A stretch of DNA of 64,000 nucleotides, taken from Breznakibacter sp047600785. Lineage in GTDB: Bacteria; Bacteroidota; Bacteroidia; Bacteroidales; Marinilabiliaceae. Each line of letters starts with the position of its first letter. Position 1 is the stretch's first letter. A program made the position numbers and the translations under genes. Shown here in pieces: positions 62,287-64,000 of this stretch. Where the stretch lies: positions 930,001-994,000 of the forward strand of contig JASGKH010000002.1 of NCBI GenBank assembly GCA_047600785.1, read 5' to 3'. The notes under the pieces were generated by a model, which was not told where the DNA came from, searched no databases, and saw only the letters and a program-made list of their open reading frames with translations.

Positions 62287-64000
62287 TCATAATAGCCGGA
62301 AATTGGCATCATGGGCAATTGCCAATACAGAGACAAACATCTTGTTGGCTGATTCCGAACAAGCCGGGTCAACCTCCAATCCGTTGATCCCAACAGCACA
62401 GTTCCCGGTCTTTTCATCAAAAATGCTCTTACGAACGTTATTTTCACCCAAAAACCAAGTGTAACATTGAATTGCCCGTTCAAGAAGCAAATTATCTTCG
62501 AAGGCGATGCCCAGCGATCGACATAACATTGCAGAGAACAGCACGTCGTCAATGCCCTGCTTAATCCCTGAACGTTTAGGCCTTGTGGTATAACTGGTAC
62601 TTGAGGAGAGTGAGAAGAAACAACCTTCTCCGAACATCTTATCAATCAATTGGTAAATTAATAATTTCTCTATCTCTACCGACTCTTTTCCTGTGTCTTT
62701 CGATATGGCATTCCAATACGCCCAGATTTTTACGGATGGCAATCTATCAGTGAGTTTTTCGGGCAGCACACCATCGGTCGGAAAAGCTTGAAATAATGTG
62801 CGTAAAGGTTTTGAATGTTTTTTAAAGCCTGAATTTAGCTTTTCGTTTTCAGGGAATATATCCAGGCACTCGTTCAACGCCATCACCACAAATGCATTGG
62901 CTGAAACCGAAGTGGTCTGTTCCAGATGGCTCGATATACGTTCCACCATTATCACCGCTTTCTCCACATAAGATTCTTCAGAATGGCTCCTTATCCAATG
63001 AGCCACTGCAAAGGCTGCAAAAGCGAACTCTTCGTCACAATCGTGCTCCGATCGGGGATTGGACATGGCTTTCGGATCCAAAACAACGAGATGCTCCAAC
63101 GCATTTTCATCCACACGAAAACGACCGTCACCAATCAGACTTTGATAGATGGTAGTTGCGAACAGGCTCCATGCTGCTTCACTGACGGTAAGCCTCTTCG
63201 TATGGGAATAAAAACAGGGCAGCAGTCCAAAATCCACAAGCAATTGCGAGCGGTTTTGATGTGTGGGACGGCAAAACGTAATGAAATCGCCTGCCGCTTC
63301 CTGCCACACGGCCTTGTATCTGGGCAAAACCTTATCCCATTGAAAATGACTGCCAAAATCACTTACTGCTTGTCGGTAAATTTCCATCAGGTGATGGTCA
63401 GCCATCAAATTATGGATTCTTCCGGCCAGATCGGGAGCGTTATCGAAATGAACCAACTCTCCCATTTTGTCTCCCAACATTTCAATCGCATACGAAAACG
63501 GATGGCTTACAATGGCGACACCAGCCGACATAGCCAGTGCCATCTCGTGCAATTGCACCAATAACGCATCGGAATGGCCAAAAAGACAAATGTCACAGGC
63601 AGCCAGATATTCAACCAGTTCATTTTGGGAAGGATCGTAATTGATGAAGTGAATATGGCCGTTTATGTTCAAATTTCGTGCTTTGATGAGTAACTGACGA
63701 CGATACGTTTCTCTATTTTGTTCCGATCTACTAGTCGTTCCAACGTGTACGTATAAAATCCGAGGATTTTTCATCGCTAAAATTGACACGGCATCCAATA
63801 TTTTATCGATGCCCAACGAACCGTCCAACTGTCCAAACGACATAAGTACCGGACAATCGCCCATACCTAGCTTTTGCTTTAACGTCTCTCTTGAAATTGC
63901 CGGTTTTGTGCACGCCCCGTATGGTAGTACCTTAATGTTTTCGGCATGGATTTTAAATACATGTTCCAAAACATTGGCTGCCTGTGATGACATTACAATG
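62287..64000 (-). CDS. Glycosyltransferase (GT4-like C-terminal half) with extra helical domain, 5' partial
   Basis: The frame is open to the window edge; upstream codons read IVMSSQAANVLEHVF, so the ATG at 63993 is internal and the N-terminal half lies outside. Residues 20-230 form the donor-sugar domain of a GT-B enzyme: GMGDCPVLMSFGQLDGSLGIDKILDAV, YVHVGTTSR, AACDICLFGHSD, and LHEMALAMSAGVAIVSHPFSYAIEML in place of the usual ExxxxG-G-P motif. The last 330 residues are helical (alpha/alpha toroid-like: VVMALNECLDIFPENEKLNSG, GIDDVLFSAMLCRSLGIAFEDN). Acceptor unknown; envelope polysaccharide is a reasonable guess. Confidence 0.75.
   Translation of the reverse strand, partial: IVMSSQAANVLEHVFKIHAENIKVLPYGACTKPAISRETLKQKLGMGDCPVLMSFGQLDGSLGIDKILDAVSILAMKNPRILYVHVGTTSRSEQNRETYRRQLLIKARNLNINGHIHFINYDPSQNELVEYLAACDICLFGHSDALLVQLHEMALAMSAGVAIVSHPFSYAIEMLGDKMGELVHFDNAPDLAGRIHNLMADHHLMEIYRQAVSDFGSHFQWDKVLPRYKAVWQEAAGDFITFCRPTHQNRSQLLVDFGLLPCFYSHTKRLTVSEAAWSLFATTIYQSLIGDGRFRVDENALEHLVVLDPKAMSNPRSEHDCDEEFAFAAFAVAHWIRSHSEESYVEKAVIMVERISSHLEQTTSVSANAFVVMALNECLDIFPENEKLNSGFKKHSKPLRTLFQAFPTDGVLPEKLTDRLPSVKIWAYWNAISKDTGKESVEIEKLLIYQLIDKMFGEGCFFSLSSSTSYTTRPKRSGIKQGIDDVLFSAMLCRSLGIAFEDNLLLERAIQCYTWFLGENNVRKSIFDEKTGNCAVGINGLEVDPACSESANKMFVSVLAIAHDANFRLL

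Noticed and set aside
62926..63564. 212-residue open frame antisense to the glycosyltransferase
   Set aside because: The glycosyltransferase frame on the other strand has clear family motifs throughout; this one has none.
1..64000. CRISPR array or prophage
   Set aside because: No regularly spaced repeats and no phage structural, integrase or complete transposase genes are visible.

Overview
The window reads as chromosome of a Bacteroidota bacterium, most likely of the order Bacteroidales. Supporting points are the fused alpha/beta E1 of a branched-chain 2-oxoacid dehydrogenase, an Lnb-type lipoprotein N-acyltransferase, the bL28-bL33-DUF4295 cluster, ApgM next to ThrC, many lipoproteins with a short lipobox, starts without Shine-Dalgarno sequences, and promoters of the Bacteroidota form TAnnTTTG with a TTTG/TTG about 19-21 bases upstream. 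No phage, plasmid, CRISPR array or complete insertion sequence is visible. Two tRNA genes are present: Lys(TTT) and Arg(ACG).

Layout. 0-9 kb: 3' part of apgM, then thrC; clpC on the other strand; gyrA and a secreted TPR protein. 9-14.3 kb: a serine beta-lactamase-fold hydrolase, lnb, pyrD-pyrK and an XRE regulator with an operator-like repeat array upstream. 14.3-15.4 kb: a gene-poor AT-rich stretch ending at tRNA-Lys. 15.4-19.5 kb: E2, fused E1 and a flavodoxin in one operon. 19.7-21.8 kb: an M13 lipoprotein peptidase. 21.8-28 kb: a MarR regulator with a complete RND efflux operon. 28-32 kb: a GH3 beta-glucosidase and isocitrate dehydrogenase. 32-36.8 kb: dnaX, an Na/Pi transporter, a conserved hypothetical protein and a META lipoprotein. 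36.8-43.8 kb: rimO, an aldo/keto reductase, ftsY, DUF4295, rpmG, rpmB, cinA and an M48 protease. 43.9-47.7 kb: a PAP2 enzyme with an overlapping GNAT-like gene, a HAD phosphatase and a GntR regulator. 47.7-55.8 kb: a membrane MutS-like ATPase, a pectinesterase, a secreted nitroreductase, a lipoprotein, DUF3820, YceI, pirin, an AraC regulator and a TRIC-type channel. 55.8-64 kb: a helicase-TPR fusion, a long TPR protein, an M23 peptidase, tRNA-Arg and a glycosyltransferase cut by the window edge.

Most genes are ordinary housekeeping or envelope genes. Points that stand out: (a) five genes between 31 and 61.3 kb are broken by one-base indels in short A/T runs, which looks like sequence error but could be slippage; (b) dnaX carries an A10 run exactly where a -1 shift would give a 370-residue gamma-like product; (c) a PAP2/GNAT-like pair that may act in sphingolipid synthesis, with a perfect inverted repeat surrounding its promoter; (d) operator-like repeats around the XRE and MarR regulators; (e) an ApgM-family gene beside thrC that is probably the homoserine kinase.
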